A stretch of DNA of 64,000 bases, from contig NW_019091360.1 in the NCBI RefSeq assembly GCF_001949145.1, forward strand, positions 1,086,529 through 1,150,528, given 5' to 3'. Of this stretch, positions 14,201 to 30,395 are shown in pieces. The first letter of the stretch is position 1. Each line of letters begins with the position of its first letter. The DNA is from Acanthaster planci (lineage: Eukaryota; Echinodermata; Asteroidea; Valvatida; Acanthasteridae). Position numbers and translations under genes: made by a program. The notes beneath the pieces were generated by a model. It searched no databases. It saw only the letters and a list, made by a program, of their open reading frames with translations, and was not told where the DNA came from.

Positions 14201-15164
14201 GTGTCCCTGTTACATCCACAACCAGGTTTCTCTAAAATATCTTGCTGAATAATTTCAAAATGCCCTGAAACATTCCAGAACCATTTGTAGAAAAGTCACA
14301 ATTAGTGTTACAAATAACAATTGAGGTAATCTGCATAACTTCTTATACCTCATCTAAAAAAGGCGCAAGACGTTTCTCAACTTTGTAGAATGGCCTGGAA
14401 CCTATTTTTAGAATTTCTATTAATAACTACCAGTAGTAGTAACTATTAATTTAATCATCATTCATAAATACAGGTACCTGGGACAGTTTTATCTATTCCC
14501 GTTGATCGATGTATTAACATTTGATAATGCCGGCAGGGAAGTAATAATGCCATGTTGGCTCATGGATAGGAGAGTTTAATCTGATCTGATTGGTCAGGAA
14601 TCTGTGTGCATGCGACACGCTACACGTGCACAAAGTTCATTGAAGGGGATTCTATTGGACAACTTTTAAAAGGAATATACCATAAAATGGACAGGGGTGT
14701 TTGGGAAAATGAAAGGAAAGTTTTAGAACAAAATTATTGGAAATCCATCAGAGGTTGATTTCTGTTGACTCTGAATAAAAAGGAATTCATGAATGAGAAT
14801 AAATATGTGCTTAGCCGGTCTTAAACTGACGTTTAAGACCTTGCTCAGGAGAACGAACATTGATAATGCCCAAGCTGCAGGTCGCATCCATTCTCCCAAG
14901 CACATTTTTATCCCCTTATTGATAACCTCTTGAAAATGAGGACTCAATGTTAAAAGTAATGAAAAGTGCCAATTTTAGTCATTTTAAATTATCTAGGCAT
15001 TGTTGGACATTTGAGGGCACTGTTGCCATGATGTCAATCAGAAAAGACACCGTTCAGTTTTTGTTTGTTAAAATTGTGCATTCCAAATTTGGTTATAGAA
15101 AAGATTTATGAAAAGGCTTTGGTCATTGGCTTATTGCCAAGTACCAGTACCTAAACAACAATCA
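8206..15164. other. Non-coding, nothing assignable
   Basis: Open frames here, such as 10493-10885 on +, have no recognisable protein pattern and no splice context. A perfect 10-bp hairpin, GGTCTTAAAC with a 4-base loop, is at 14817-14840. A T-rich tract is near 9450. Confidence 0.5.
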
Positions 15165-15290
15165 CCAAAGAAACGGATATGTCAAAAATTCCTGCAGTTT
15201 CTTTGTGCATAAATTAATGGAAGATGACATCACAGTGTTGCTCATGAATACGGAAATTGCATTAGCATAAAATCCAGAAGGGCAACTAGT
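15165..15290 (+). repeat. Dispersed repeat, copy 2
   Basis: The shared core is GATGACATCACAG, TTGCTCATGAATAC and AAATTGCATTAGC, collinear with 8055-8205. The ends are not defined. Confidence 0.55.
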
Positions 15291-15589
15291 TTTACAACAG
15301 CAAACCAAAATTGAAAATATGATTAATTGAAACACAGAGGTGTATTTTCAAAATATTTGCATTGGATGGACCCCTTAATGAATGATGTGCATTCTGGGAT
15401 TGGAGTTGTATCATTCCGTAAAGTAGAGGCACTTCCTATACAGCAGGAACAGTGGTACCTTGCAAAGAAATTCTAGGTGTGACTGGGCTTGAAATAAAGA
15501 CATAAAGGAACACTTCCAGCCTCAGTCTGCTACTGTTTCATTCTGCAACGAGATAGAGACAGAAAGTATATCCATAAGGGTCTAACATT

Positions 15590-15850
15590 AATAATAACAA
15601 GCACCTGTAGAACGCCATCTATCTAGCAAACCATTCCGAGGCGCTGTATCATCATTATCCCTGCACATTGGGCTCACACATCATCTGAACATTCCTGAAA
15701 CCATCTCAGCTCCCTGGGGCGTATACTAACCCGGTGCTGCCATTTTGGTGCAAACGGCTAAACTACCATATCTGCCCTCACAGGTACCCATTTACTCCTG
15801 GGTGGAGAGAGGCACAAAGTTAAGACGCCGTCTGCCATCTTGAAAGTACA
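15590..15850 (-). mobile_element. SINE family B, 5'-truncated copy
   Basis: Read on the - strand it has CCTCTCTCCACCCAGGAGTA, GGGTACCTG and CCCCAGGGAG, then GAGATGGTTTCAGGAA and GTTCAGATG. It ends with TGTTATTATTAA, a short-repeat tail like that of LINE-mobilised SINEs. The same words in the same order occur at 52484-52760, where a tRNA-like head is also present. The head is missing here. Confidence 0.7.
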
Positions 15851-17689
15851 TGGAGGTCAATCTTATCTAAAGGAAATGGCATAAAATGTTGGCTAAGCGT
15901 TTGCAAATACAGCAATACATGCAAGCAGGAATGAAGCCGATAAATCCACTAAGTTATGGCCATCCACATCAATAAAAGATAGCAAATAGATGAACCCTAA
16001 CAGTCCCAGATTCTCCAATTTCAATACGCCCGAGGGGTAAGGGTTAAAGATGGCTTCCAGGAAACAATATCAAGAGACTAGGACAACTTGATGAACAAAA
16101 TGCTGATAAACCGCACACAATTGGTGAATAATCAAACTATGTCCATGCAAATAAAGAGCATTATAAATAAAAAACAAATTGTTACATGTACCAGATGAAG
16201 ATGATGAATGCGTCCATTAGAGTCTTGGTCTGACGACAGCTTAAAAATACAGCACAAAACGAAGGCTCGCAAGCTGCGCCATACATGATTGAAATGTTAA
16301 AGGACACGGAAGAGGAACTTCTCTAATATGTAGATAAAACATTCATATTAATGATATATAGCATGGCACTAAACATGACATGGGGGAGGGGAAGATTTTT
16401 ATGCTCATCACATAAGAATAAATAAGTACCCCACATTACAAAGGAAGGAAGAAGCAGTGCATTAAGTATGGCTATGGAGAGAATGGTGGAGTGCGTGTGC
16501 ATTCATGTACCCCATAAATCCCACGGTACATGTGCTGTACATGTGCATGTACATGCATATTCATGTAATACATGTACATGTAGTACACACATGTTCATTC
16601 ATGGAATAGGATTGCTCATGGGAATATTTGTCCTCCAATTCATTTATTCAAGGTATCTGTTTCAAATCTTTTCGTACAGGTAACTGCTCATGCCAGCACA
16701 TTTCCATTCACTGCTGGACTCACTGATTGAATACAGAGAGCTCCTTTTTTGTAGGTTTCCATGGCAACCTGTGCGCCATTGGCAAGATGGGGGAAAATGT
16801 GGAAGCCAATCTGTTGCTGGCATAGTACATGTACTTGTTGGCAGAGTGTTTGTTCTACAAAGGCCTGAGGATAACAGGCCTCATGAATGAACAGCACTGA
16901 TGATGAAAGAAAAATAAAAAAGGGGCGTGCTTGTTTGTGTGACTGGACAGCTTCGATTGGCTATTTGTTACCTATGTTAGCATTCAGGAGAAGTAAAGTG
17001 AGTTGAGAGTCTTGCAAGAATGACATTAGTAAGAGTTATCATTATATGTGTTTGTATTTAGAATTTAACCAGCCGTCTTTATTTGCCTTGGGATAAAGGG
17101 AAGAATTTAGGCTGTGGCTTATGCGGGCCATTCTATAAATGTTTGGTCCAATGTGTGACATTAAAAAAAGACATTAATTTTTTTTTCTTCTTTGATTGTC
17201 AGGGTAGTCTGTTTTTAAGAATTTTATGATTTGGATTGGGAAACTCTTTTTAATCAGTGGATATTAGAGAGGGAGAAAAGCATCTGTGGATTTTGTAGCT
17301 AGAGCTAATTTGTCTCTTCTCCACTGGAAGGAGTCTGAAATTTCTAATGCAAGTGTAAAAAAAGTAAGAGCCACACAAAAGATTCTGGTTGTGTGCAAAG
17401 GTTTCTTCAATTAAGGCCATGTTCAACCAGCACTGACAGGGTCATGCACTAGACCTTGTCATCGTCTTCTGGCATTACCACTGTTCCTATATAGTTACTC
17501 TAATGCATGTATTATGATTGTGTCATGTGACTACATGCATGTGATGGAGTGTGAAGAACTGGGTAAAATTTCATTGTCATACTTAAACAGTTAGCAAGAA
17601 AGTCATGCTTACTATAGGATAAAATTTGCCAACTGTAAGCACAATGGTTGCAAGCGTACAGAGATTTCTAATGTTTTGTCAATTTGTCC
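15851..17689. other. Non-coding, TACATGTA-rich
   Basis: No exon was recognised. Bases 16525-16590 are a dense cluster of TACATGTA and GTACATGTG words. The rest shows no feature I can support. Confidence 0.5.
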
Positions 17690-18010
17690 CTCTGAGGGGA
17701 GTCAGGTTGGCGTAATGGTTCTTTCCCAATTCCTCACCTTCCACCTCTGCGGTCGGGGTTTGATTCACCGGCTCGGTCCACATGTGGATTGGGTTTTCAG
17801 TCCCTACGTGATTCCGTGGGTTTAACCCAGAACAGTCCTCTGGGGTTTTCCTCCCTCCTCTAAAACTGTGACGGCTTCTCACTGTCTCCTCTCTACAGGT
17901 TTCTTCAGGCTTAAGAGCCACAGTGCCAAGGGTGCTTTTGAGGAATCCTTGTGGTCATTACCAGAAATAAATAAATAAATAATAATAATAGTAATAAATC
18001 ATAATAGTAA
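17690..18010 (+). mobile_element. tRNA-derived SINE family A, copy 1 (most complete)
   Basis: A pol III A-box-like TTGGCGTAATGG and B-box-like GGGTTTGATTCACC sit 40-50 bases apart, as in a tRNA head. The body carries CACATGTGGATTGGGTTTTC and AGTCCCTACGTGATTCCGTG. The element ends in an (AATA)n/(AAT)n tail at about 17964-18010. Two diverged copies lie at 46917-47060 (-) and 58500-58650 (+). It sits about 150 bases before the first UBE2E exon seen. Confidence 0.85.
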
Positions 18011-18048
18011 GTGTGCCCTTTGCTGTGCTGACTGCTGACAATCTCTAA

Positions 18049-22596
<4,548 letters not shown>

Positions 22597-24554
22597 TGCA
22601 AGGCACCACCTTTTGGGTGGCCACATTTGTCTGTAATCACTATTTGTTGGTCTTTTTTATTTTTGTTTGTCGCCCCACCTTGTCGTTATTATTTATGTTT
22701 ATTTTTGTACAGCACGATTGACAATTTCTCCCCAGCATACAGAGATGATCGGTGTCGCAGACCAGGTATAAGACCTTGGTGTCAGGGGTCAGACACTAGA
22801 TATGTTGTCTACAACCGGTGTGGCACTGTGGGTTAGAACAGCAGGTGTTCTTTGGTGAGGAACATGGTTGGTTAACGTTAACACAATGTAATAACACACT
22901 TGGACAATTTACGACTTCTTTCATATTACACGGGAATGTGCACAAACTCCATAACTTGTTTTATCTGTTGTGTTGGAACATGTACGTAGATGTACATGTG
23001 CATGTACATGTTCATGTTCATGTGTGTGTCGTCTTATTAGGTTGGCACAAAATTGCTAGCCCCAGCCTAGCTGACACTGTTCATGGATGACCAGATAAAA
23101 TATCAGTCAAATTTCATCCTTGAATGATTTGCAGAATTACTTGATTCTCTGAGAAATCAGAGATGTTTAAAATGTTTCTTTTCCCCTGAAGTGTAGACAG
23201 ATACTTGGTGCCATTCAATGAGAGAAGAAAGATTTGGCTTGAAATTGAGTAAATTAGTAGTTATGTGCAGTCATGCAATGCAGCACGCTTGGGTACGGTT
23301 GGTTTTTAAATCAAGGGTTTTTGGTTGTTTTTGGTTTTTGGCCAATCTTGCTGGGTATTTAGCCACCTGTGCCTTTTTACTGTTGCAAAGGTAGGTTTTG
23401 TATGTAGGTCGGTGCAAGTTCAGCTTCTATCTTCTCTTTCCAAATCTGCCGAGATCATCTTGATATTTTTACTGGTGTCACTGAAGATTTCAACATGTAG
23501 TGACTGCATATCAGGCTAGTTTTATGAATAACCCAGGATGTTTGCATACTGGCCACTTCACAAGTTACACATGCCAATATCCACCATATGTCAGTCTTAG
23601 TGGGGACAGTTTCAAATCAAAGATTTACAGTGTGACAGAATATGACTTCGGGCATTGCTTGTTGCCAGTAATACAGTGTACCTCATGAATATCCATTAGA
23701 TTAGGATTGTGTTTATTGTATGGATTTGCTGTCAACATGTGGATGTGAATATTCATTGGAGATTTGAGGCCTTGCATTGGTTAGTTACGCTCAGGCATGA
23801 TGGATATTGTGGGAGTAAAATATCCCATAACTATCACTGAAGTATTACATTGTTCACAGATACGCACATACACCCTGGGTTCATCGGTGTACCCATGTTT
23901 CCAAATAGTTGCCTCTTTTATCCATGTGCTTTGTGAAGAATTCTTTGATGAAGTGGGATACGGAAATTCGACAAGAATATGCTGAAAACTGTTTTATGAC
24001 AGTGGAAATTGCTGGAGTGAACATATCCTCTGAGATGAAAAATGATCTCTTTTCTGGTTAGTAATATCATAACAACATTCAAATATAAAGCCTAAATTGA
24101 CTCCAAATGTTCGCTGATCAACATACCGCATGAAATGGACATCTGATGAATATACATGCACATCTTTTTCTGTTGTTGCAAAACATCTGAAATGCCACAT
24201 GCTTTATACATGCATGCCAACCTGTGACATAAGGATTCTCTATAGAGCAGAAATGTAGGTTGGTTTGTTTATAGTTCAGGCATTGTACGGTATCCACTTG
24301 GATAATGTGCGGTTCATACACATTGGCAGACAGCAAAATTGGATCTGCAGAATTTGTTGTGATTCAGATTCTGACAGCTTTGATTAGTAGAACCGAACCT
24401 TCTGCTAACCACACAAATATACTGCTAGAGCAAACAACCAGTGACATGCCTGGTTATGCAGTGTACACTGCTTACATACATGTAGTAACCGGTTCCCTGG
24501 TAATTTTTACTAAGCACATTTGTTTTAGTTAGCAAGAATTTTGCAGAGTTGGTA

Positions 24555-24720
24555 TTAAGTCAGAAGTCAGTCCACGAGTCAAGTCCTTGAAGTCTGTCAT
24601 ATCATGTCAGAACTAAAAAGATGAACAGTGAGAAAGGAACACCTTTGTTACAGTTGTGAGTTGACCGAATGACTTGTGACTGGACTGACTTGTGGTGTCT
24701 TTGCCTCCGACTCAATTACC
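24555..24720. repeat. AAGTC-word foldback
   Basis: The left part has AGTCAGAAGTCAGTCCACGA and GTCAAGTCC. The right part, about 70 bases on, has TGACTTGTGACTGGACTGAC, the opposite orientation. This makes an imperfect foldback of the same word family as 20395-21445. Confidence 0.6.
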
Positions 24721-27700
24721 AGTCTGGCAATTTGTGCTTTTGAAATTTGCCTCTGGTCTGTAGATTTGAACTGATTATCTGCTGAGTGTTGTATGGCCAA
24801 ATGATTGCATGAGGATGTTGGATAAAGCTGTCGAAGGTTTGCATGAGAGGCCTTGACATACACGGCTTCATTCTGTGTTTGTTTGGACACCAACCATATT
24901 CCTCAACAAAAGGCATTATCTTTCATCATTCCAGAAGAAAAATTACTTTGCTTTACTTGTCCCCATTCATCTTTGTAGTGCTGGTGAGAATTGTACGTTT
25001 GCCCTTGTTTGTTTGTGAAAATATGATTCGTCAAACAAGTCATTTTGAAATTTTGAATTCTCCAATTTTTTGTGTTTTTGTTTCATTACAAACTGTGGTG
25101 TTAAAAGCTAGATGTGTATTTACCTTATGTACATAAACCACATAGAATCAATAATATGTAGTGTACTAGAAAGTAGTGATGTGATTAAGCACATGTAGAT
25201 CACATATGCACAATTTCCATGGTTTCCGTAACAAGACAGGACTTAGAAATGTATAATTGTTTGGTTTTGATTTTTTTTTGGGTTAAAAAGTCACTTTAGA
25301 CAGAGAAGTGTCATTTTTTGATGGGAGAGAGTACAATTTCACTTGTAGTGTCATTAGTGGAGAGATTTGTATCATGTTAGAGACTAGGCAAACATCAAGC
25401 AGTGTCCCCGACGGCAGTTTCTTCTTTTTATGGATGAGGATTGAATCCCTCGCACTGTGCTGTTTGTGATTGCGATCACTGCAGCGGCTACAAGCAGCAC
25501 GTCTTGCACTGCACTGGCGGAAACAGGTGAAATGTTGACGCAAGGCATAGCATTTCACATAACATAGGCGGTGTCAGTTTCAGCACGTAGACGGATACAC
25601 GTCTCAGAGTTACATACGTTGGGTGAAATCCCCTACCTGTCTGCACTTGACATTGTTGGCACCTCCACATAATGTTAGTGTGCGGGTCAGTTCCCCCCGG
25701 TTTTAAGCTAAGGTTTGGATGTGGCATGTCAGTGTCATTTTGTGAGATCTTTATTTCTTCAGCAGGTTCTTTCAGTTTTAATGTTTGGGACTTCTCCCCA
25801 ATGACAACAAATTGATCTTTTTTTTTTTAATGTATAAGACTGCATGTGCACTTGTGGCTGGCGACACTGAATCAGGTTGAAAATGTCAAAATGACAGTTT
25901 TTATGAGTTGTGTAATAGTATCTAATATTGTATACATGTATTGATTTTGGTCACCTACAGCCTCGTTGAGGCTTCACAGAAAGTATACAGCACCTGTTTA
26001 GTTTCGTTTGGTCAGGATTTTTAACACCTTGAGCCTCCTTCTAAGACTGAAAATAATAGTCAAGGTTGCTGTATGTGATGCCAGCATTGGTCAAGTGGAC
26101 AGTCTGACAAGTTGGGAGTAGTTCATGGCTCAGATGCCCGGAAGATTAAGTCCCATCTGCTTAAGATGAAGACAGCTCACAGAAGTTCTTCTCAATGCAC
26201 ATTTCATATAAGTTTGTTCCTAGAGTCAGAGTCTACAGGGTGCACAACACTTCTCTTTGCCTTCCAACTTCCAGCCGTCATTGGCCCAAATGATAATATT
26301 TACTCAGGGTCCCCAGTGCTAGAGGAAGATCGTCAACCTTTTCATCGCCACACAAGACGGCAAAAATCCAATCTCAAGATTTGTAGCCCCCTGAAGCTGC
26401 ATGGGCACTGCAAATCTTTTTTTATATCCTCTGCAGAAAAATGCATTGGAGATTTGATATTATTCCTGGATTATGATTCTCATAACACAAGGCCTCTCTG
26501 TCCTGCAGGCAATATCGTATCAACCCGCCCTCCACTGTAGCGGACAGAGTAATGGTCACAATGAATATACAAGCACCCAGGGTTTTTCTACACGCATACA
26601 AATTCACTCCGTTTGATATGCGGATTTGTATGGAAAGCGGGACAAACTAATGCAAGGCAGGCTGAGCAGATGAATTTAATCAGAGGAGGATTGAGTCAAA
26701 TGTTTGAGGGGTTGGATTAAAGAGAGGATTCATGCATGGAGTTGGACTAAGAAGGTGACCGCATGCGCCAACCTAGTGACAACATGATGCTCTTTGAGAA
26801 AATGGTATTTACGTGGAATGATTCCAACCCTTTGAATGCATTTAATTGCCTGATGCTGTTGGTGTTTGTCACACTTGATGAAAAAATGTAATTACACACA
26901 CGTGTTCTTACTTCAGACTGTTGCAATTTCCACATTAAGTTCCATATAAGTGGGTTCGGTGTTTGGGAACACCCAAGTTAGTGGCATTCGTGCAGTACAC
27001 ATGGACACCTGAATCCCCACTACTGTCCTGTTGCCATGATGAGGTGTTCTCATCTCAATGCATTCACTCTGAAGCTTTGTACACATTGAGATGAAAGTTG
27101 GTCGGGCATACTCCATGCCAATTAACAAATGTGAACCAGTGTGTACATGGGATGTGCTTTTTCTTTAGCGTCCCTAGGTCAGTCAGTGTTGTCGAAGCTG
27201 TGTGAATTCCATACAGTGGGAAGGAATTTTTTTCTCAAAAAAACTAAATAAATACCTGGGAGAGACACATCTGAAGTTTATAACAAATAGAATGGAATAA
27301 ATTCAGTTGATTGAATAAACATGTATGACTGCTCTGTTGTGCAGTATACGGGGGACATGAAGTTTTAATGAGCTAAGGCAATATATTTGTGTTTGTGCCA
27401 GTATATCCGTGCACATGTAGGTTGACTGGCCAGGCTGTTGCCAAACAGTCTCTGATGCTTTGAGGGAGCATGCACTATGAGAAGGCTACGAATACATCCA
27501 AACTTTGTAACTACCCTACATTTAGATCACCTCAGCTCAAGTCGTACCATATCGCAGCAAGTTACAGGCTGTTTAAGGGAACTGTTGCTTGAACTCTCAT
27601 GATCTGACCCTTGACTTTACTTTTTGTAATTGACAAGGCTGACTGCTCAGCCATGGGATTGACCTGGGGGGGGATGCTAGCATAATTAGGTTTACCTCGT

Positions 27701-28119
27701 CAGAATGAAAAAAAACATTCAGATCTGACTAGTAAATGAATGGAAGTTCACTGGCACCGTTGGGGGGGAGGGAAGACAGGGTTTGGATTATCTGAAAGTG
27801 CATGTGATTGAAGCAGCCAGAGATGGCGATTGCTGTGGAATCTAGATGGAGGCTACTCAGCCCCAGAATCCAATCACATCTGGAATTTCCCCCTTAATCT
27901 TTGTGGGGAATACGTTGTACATCAGACTGTTTACTGTGGGTCTGGTTATGTCACTTGGATGGATGGGTTTGGATTGCATGTTGAGCCAGTTGATATCCTA
28001 TTGTGATACTGGGCATTAGACGTGAATGGGGAGCATCCTGTTAAAGGCACATCAACTAGTCCCCACCCCGCTTCCCTTTTGTTCATTTTGCATCCATTCG
28101 TACACACAGGGGAATTATG

Positions 28120-28575
28120 GCTCGAGTCATACTGGAACCATTTTTCCACAGTCCCATGCAATTTTTCCACAAGTCAAATCCCATCAAATCATTTTTCCTG
28201 AAGTCAAGCTCCATGTCTTTAGGGTACTTGACACCGTTTCTGACATCTTTATTGACGATGTGACCTGTGGTGTTTTGCATACCAGGTCTGATCCTGAAGT
28301 TGTTTTCGAGCATAATATGCTGACATTTTAAATACCCACAAGTCTGATGAAAACAGACAAGTTTGCTTACTTTTAGGTTGCAAGTCTTTGTTTCCCATTA
28401 CTGATAATACAAGGTAACTATTGTAACAAGATACATTCTTAAGTCTTTAGGACCTTGCCATCACGGTGTTCCACTGTATACCTTTTCTTAAATTAACAAT
28501 GCATTTTGACAAATGTTGGTTATGTCAGCAAACTGTCACAAATTACTTTCTCCAAGTCAAGTCACAAGTCATGCA
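28120..28575 (+). repeat. AAGTC-word arrays, dispersed
   Basis: Clusters at 28120-28210 (CACAAGTCAAATCCCATCAA, CTGAAGTCAAGCTCC) and 28545-28575 (CTCCAAGTCAAGTCACAAGT) share the words of the UBE2E intron arrays. Confidence 0.55.
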
Positions 28576-28901
28576 CACATCATGTTCCAAATTATCTTCT
28601 GTCCTTTGTATAAAAACTTCACACCTGTAAAGGGGTGGTTTTGGGGGGCTCTTGTCACTATTTTCTCGTTACCAAACCATTTCAAGAAATGGGCTTGCAC
28701 ACTATTTGTTGATCAGCTGTGCCGTGTGAATCATACACTGACGAAACATATACTTTCAAAGTCACTGTCCGAATGTAGAGAAGTAAAGATGTGCATTGAG
28801 TTGTCACATGTTGTATGCTACATGCGTACTGTCCCCCCTTTGACAAACAGTAATGCAACACCGGAGATGCATTAGATCATTTGAATCAGTTTCCCTGTGG
28901 T

Positions 28902-29711
28902 TGTGTATATCAAATTCTAAAGTAGTGTAGGCTTTTTAAATATATGTACAAAAATACCTAGAGACTATTTATAAAAACATTGGGGAAAAAAGGAAAAAAA
29001 AAAACAACAAAAATTGACAATAGTCTCGGACGTTTACCACGCAGTATTACTTCAATACAGTTACTCAGTAGTAAGTGCAGATGTAGTGAAAAAGGTTTGT
29101 AGTCCGAGAAGTGTAATAATAAAACTATTGAAATTGACATTCTGTCGTGGCGAGTCCTTTCAGTGGTTGCACTCGGATTACATGGCCCCCTTCTTAAAAC
29201 TCTGTTCAGAAGGCTATCAACATTTCCTAGATCTGTGTAAGTATTGTGCATGTTCCTGATGTCATGAATGCCCTTCGCAAGAGAACTTTGGACTTTCACA
29301 GGATTGTTTATCTTGTGTTTGTAGGGGGAGGAAAGTAAGACACTTGGTAAAAAAGCTGTAACAGATTTATTTTGTTACAACACCTTAAGTATCAATTTAC
29401 TTTTATTTAAAGTAAAACAGACAAAGTTGTGATAAATGAAGAATGTTCAAGGTTTTCACACGTTAATCTGAAAAATAAAATTGCTGACAGATGCATACAT
29501 AGCTTTCATAACTTGAAGTATGCTACAGAATGGTTTTCAAATCAAGAAATGTCCTCCATTTCAATTTTAACTAGTCTGTTATGGGAAAGTGTCAGATTTC
29601 AACAAATCCCATCACACATGTTCACTAACACACATGATGTTTCAGAATACATGTATCAGAGGGTGACAGAATTTATTGGTGAAAATGGGAATGTGTATAT
29701 CAAATTCTAAA
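28902..29711. repeat. Segment bounded by a 20-bp perfect direct repeat
   Basis: TGTGTATATCAAATTCTAAA occurs at 28902-28921 and again at 29692-29711. The 770 bases between have an A-rich run at about 28985-29015 but no recognised coding capacity. It could be a target duplication around an old insertion, or a duplication remnant. Confidence 0.6.
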
Positions 29712-30060
29712 CTCTGCTTCAGGGGCAACTGAAAGTGGCCTAGATCTTTTTTTCCACTTTTCAAAAATAACGGTTGAGGTAGGACAGGCATTCCGCTGTC
29801 CCTTTCGGATCATTTGATAAATGAATCAAACAGTTCAATACTGTGCACATTTACAAATCCATTGTCTTTAATCAGCAAATCAGTAAGACATTCTATCACA
29901 GCTAGAAAGGTAGATTATACAAAATGCACAGGAATCCTTCAAAATACACACCCAATTTAAATATCTGTGCACTTGGACAAGACAGAAAGGAAAGTAATAA
30001 CTACCATCCTTTTTTGTAAATAATGTGCGCATCAGAGCTTGTGAAGATGTTTTATGTTCA

Positions 30061-30395
30061 TTTAAAACTAGCCTTTAATCGAGGCATGCTGCGGCAAAAT
30101 GGGTAGTCGCTCAAGAGCGAGGAGCTGGAGGAGACTAGTTTAAGCATCAAACCAACGCACGAAGAAAGACTACATGATGAACTGCACGTACGCCCGAAAT
30201 TAACCATGCATGCGCATGCAGTAGCCGAGCTGAGTGTGTTGTGGACTGTGCATGCTGCCGCAATGTGTGTGCGGTTCGTCTTGTAATCTTTCTTTGTGCA
30301 TTGATTTGGTGCTTATACTAGTCTCCTTCAGCTCCTTGCTCTTGAGCGACTTTCCATTTTGCCATGGGCGCCTTGATCAAAGGCTAATTTAAAAC
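30061..30395. mobile_element. Foldback / MITE with ~110-bp terminal inverted repeats
   Basis: The left arm (about 30069-30180) and the reverse complement of the right arm (about 30275-30387) share AGTCGCTCAAGAGC, AAGGAGCT-type and AGGAGACTAGT words. They also share GGCAAAATGG and AAAGAAAGA. The centre holds CATGCATGCGCATGCA. TTTAAAAC flanks both sides (30061-30068, 30388-30395), possibly an 8-bp target duplication as in hAT elements. There is no coding capacity. Confidence 0.8.

Larger units (their letters stand above)
22597..28901. other. UBE2E 3' UTR and intergenic sequence
   Basis: No gene was recognised. A TACATGTA cluster lies at 22978-23030, and arrays of AAGTC/GACTT words at 24555-24720 and 28120-28210. 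A - strand open frame at 26913-27128 is unusually well composed but has no recognisable family. Confidence 0.5.

Noticed and set aside
17700-17780. A possible functional tRNA gene
   Set aside because: The A and B boxes fit, but the sequence continues into a body shared with two other copies and an AATA tail, so it is a SINE head.
25440-25540. tRNA-like signal on the - strand (AGGGATTCAATCC)
   Set aside because: Only the B-box half is convincing; no A box at tRNA spacing and no acceptor stem.
26112-26540. 142-codon open frame on the + strand
   Set aside because: The composition is not protein-like, it has no splice context and no recognisable domain; treated as chance.
26913-27128. 71-codon - strand frame with protein-like composition
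   Set aside because: It looks better than average, but I could not link it to any family or to flanking splice sites. A translated search would decide; a hit to a known protein would reinstate it.
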